DNA of 7,636 nt, taken from NCBI GenBank assembly GCA_002421565.1, contig DIKC01000111.1:1-7636 (forward strand), given 5' to 3'. Shown here piece by piece: positions 6,350 through 7,636 of the stretch (position 1 is its first letter; each line of letters opens with the position of its first letter). Below the pieces are notes generated by a model. That model worked only from the letters and a program-made list of their open reading frames with translations. It did not search any database and was not told the origin of the DNA. This DNA comes from Desulfobulbaceae bacterium UBA5628 (GTDB lineage: Bacteria; Desulfobacterota; Desulfobulbia; Desulfobulbales; Desulfurivibrionaceae). A program made the position numbers and the translations under genes.

Positions 6350-7636
6350 ATGATCCGAAAATCGCAACCCGGCAAAAATACCAGATTAAGCGCCGTTCCG
6401 CAAGGCAGGCCGGGCCGGGCCGCATATCTGGCCGAGGTGCGGCAACTGGCCCGCCTGAGCCTGCCCCTGATCCTGGCCCAGGTGGCCCAGATGGCGATGG
6501 GTTTTGTCGATACGGTGATGGCGGGCCGGGTCAGCCCGACCGATCTGGCGGCGGTGGCGATCGGCGGCAGCATCTGGTTCCCGATCTTTCTCTTTGCCGC
6601 CGGCTTCCTGATGGCGATCACCCCGATCGTGGCCCACCATTTCGGGGGCGGCGATTACGGGGCGATCCCCACCGCCCTCCGCCAAGGGTTGTGGATCGCC
6701 CTGGCCCTAGGCCTGAGCGGCTGGCTGCTGCTGCGCAACATGGAATGGCTGCTGGCCTGGCTGGAGCTGGAGCCCGAGGTGCGGCGGCTGGCCGCGGGCT
6801 ATCTGCGGGCGATTGCCTGGGGTTTTCCGGCCATGTCGATCTTCCAGGGCCTGCGCTCGTTCAGCGAAGGGATCGGCCTGACCCGGCCGATCATGCTGAT
6901 CGGCTTTCTCGGGCTGGCCTGCAACATCCCGGCCAACTATGTCCTGATTTACGGCAAGCTGGGCTTCCCGGTTCTGGGCGGGGTGGGCTGCGGCTGGGCC
7001 AGCGCCCTGGTGATGTGGGTGATGATGCTGGCCCTGGCGGCGCTGATCCGTTACGGAGGCGGCTACCGTTTGCTGCCGCCCCTGCCGGCCTGGGAACGGC
7101 CCGACCCGCGCCGCCTCGGCCGGATGATCCGGCTCGGTTTTCCGATCGGGATCGCGATGTTCATCGAAACCAGCATGTTCGCGATCATCGCCCTGCTGGT
7201 GGCCTCCCAGGGGGCGGTGGTGGTGGCCGGCCATCAAGTGGCGCTCAACTTCACCTCCCTGATCTTCATGGTGCCGTTGAGCTTTGCCATGGCCATCACC
7301 ATCCGGGTGGGCCAAGCAATCGGCCGCCAAGACCGGCAAGCGGCCCGATTCAGCGCGGCCTGCGGCACCCTGACGACCATGCTGATCGCGGTCTTTTTCG
7401 CCGCCGTCATTCTCCTCTTCGCCCCGGCCATTGCCGCCCTCTACACCCCTGATCCGGCGGTGCGGCGGGTGGCGGTCGGCCTCTTGTTCTTTGCGGCCCT
7501 GTTCCAGATTTCCGACGCCGTCCAGGTGAGCGCCGCCGGGGCCTTGCGGGGTTACAAGGACACCCGGGTGCCGATGGTGATCACCTTTATCGCCTTCTGG
7601 TTCATCGGCCTGCCGACCGGCTATCTGCTGGGCCTG
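6350..7636 (+). CDS. norM: NorM/MdtK-type MATE multidrug efflux pump, 3' end outside the window
   Basis: Inner-membrane antiporter of the MATE family, expected to export cationic drugs in exchange for Na+ or H+. The frame is open from the ATG at 6350 to the last base, 429 codons; family members are about 450-460 residues, so the C-terminal tail is missing. About 11 hydrophobic segments are visible, from residue ~38 to the edge. NorM hallmarks are present: GFVDTVMAG (51-59) with Asp54, NIPANYVLIYGK (192-203) followed by GGVGCG, HQVALNF (295-301), and SDAVQV with Asp389. Asp54, Glu273 (in FIETSMF) and Asp389 correspond to Vibrio NorM Asp36, Glu255 and Asp371, the residues tied to cation coupling. 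A basic N-terminal tail of about 35 residues precedes the first membrane helix, some 18 longer than in Vibrio NorM. The start is uncertain: ATG 6350 has a weak GGAAAGA before it, while ATG 6341 has none. Confidence 0.93.
   Translation, partial: MIRKSQPGKNTRLSAVPQGRPGRAAYLAEVRQLARLSLPLILAQVAQMAMGFVDTVMAGRVSPTDLAAVAIGGSIWFPIFLFAAGFLMAITPIVAHHFGGGDYGAIPTALRQGLWIALALGLSGWLLLRNMEWLLAWLELEPEVRRLAAGYLRAIAWGFPAMSIFQGLRSFSEGIGLTRPIMLIGFLGLACNIPANYVLIYGKLGFPVLGGVGCGWASALVMWVMMLALAALIRYGGGYRLLPPLPAWERPDPRRLGRMIRLGFPIGIAMFIETSMFAIIALLVASQGAVVVAGHQVALNFTSLIFMVPLSFAMAITIRVGQAIGRQDRQAARFSAACGTLTTMLIAVFFAAVILLFAPAIAALYTPDPAVRRVAVGLLFFAALFQISDAVQVSAAGALRGYKDTRVPMVITFIAFWFIGLPTGYLLGL

Noticed and set aside
6338..6367. 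Sigma70-like promoter for the 91-residue gene (TTGCGA and CATAAC on the minus strand, 18-base spacer)
   Set aside because: Its -10 element would place the transcript start at about 6331, downstream of the gene's Shine-Dalgarno site at 6332-6337. It could not give a properly translated message.
6691..7452. 253-codon plus-strand frame within the MATE region
   Set aside because: It is an out-of-frame reading of the MATE gene. The true frame, open from 6341/6350 to the window edge, carries the NorM motifs and membrane helices, whereas this one is Arg/Gly/Pro-rich with no hydrophobic segments.
1..7636. Mobile element, defence system, toxin-antitoxin or CRISPR content
   Set aside because: I saw no transposase, integrase, direct-repeat array, terminal inverted repeats or tRNA-associated attachment sites. 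Composition looks even across the genes.

Overview
The window is GC-rich, roughly 60% G+C by eye, densely coded and bacterial. It comes from a Gram-negative: it holds an MltD-type lytic transglycosylase with a probable outer-membrane lipoprotein signal, a class A penicillin-binding protein and a NorM-type MATE pump. The general style (GC-rich codons, short overlaps, MltD with LysM repeats) would fit a Desulfobacterota/deltaproteobacterial genome. That placement is inference and is weak. There are no rRNA, tRNA, CRISPR, insertion-sequence or phage signals, and no gene-free stretch longer than about 70 bases.

Layout. On the minus strand, 52-3327 encodes a large bifunctional class A penicillin-binding protein (peptidoglycan glycosyltransferase plus transpeptidase). 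It is followed, with a 4-base GTGA overlap, by the start of a membrane or secreted protein that leaves the window at base 1. A gap of 55-67 bases separates the PBP start from a divergent plus-strand pair. That pair is an MltD-like lytic transglycosylase with three LysM domains (3395-5218) and a short-chain dehydrogenase/reductase (5218-6045) whose ATG shares one base with the mltD stop. A 91-residue protein of unknown function lies convergently on the minus strand (6050-6325). Almost back-to-back with it, a NorM-like MATE efflux pump begins on the plus strand at about 6350 and runs off the right edge.

How the genes fit together. The left two thirds is a cell-wall locus in which an enzyme that polymerises and cross-links peptidoglycan is divergent from an enzyme that cleaves the glycan strand. 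Their promoters must share, or overlap within, a very small region, which makes coordinated control plausible. The SDR, the small acidic protein and the MATE pump have no obvious mechanistic link to wall turnover.

I found no clear new multi-gene system. The points most worth a second look are an insertion of roughly 200-230 residues between the SxN and KTG motifs of the PBP, and an SDR whose catalytic YxxxK motif reads YxxxN. The compact divergent and overlapping gene junctions come next.
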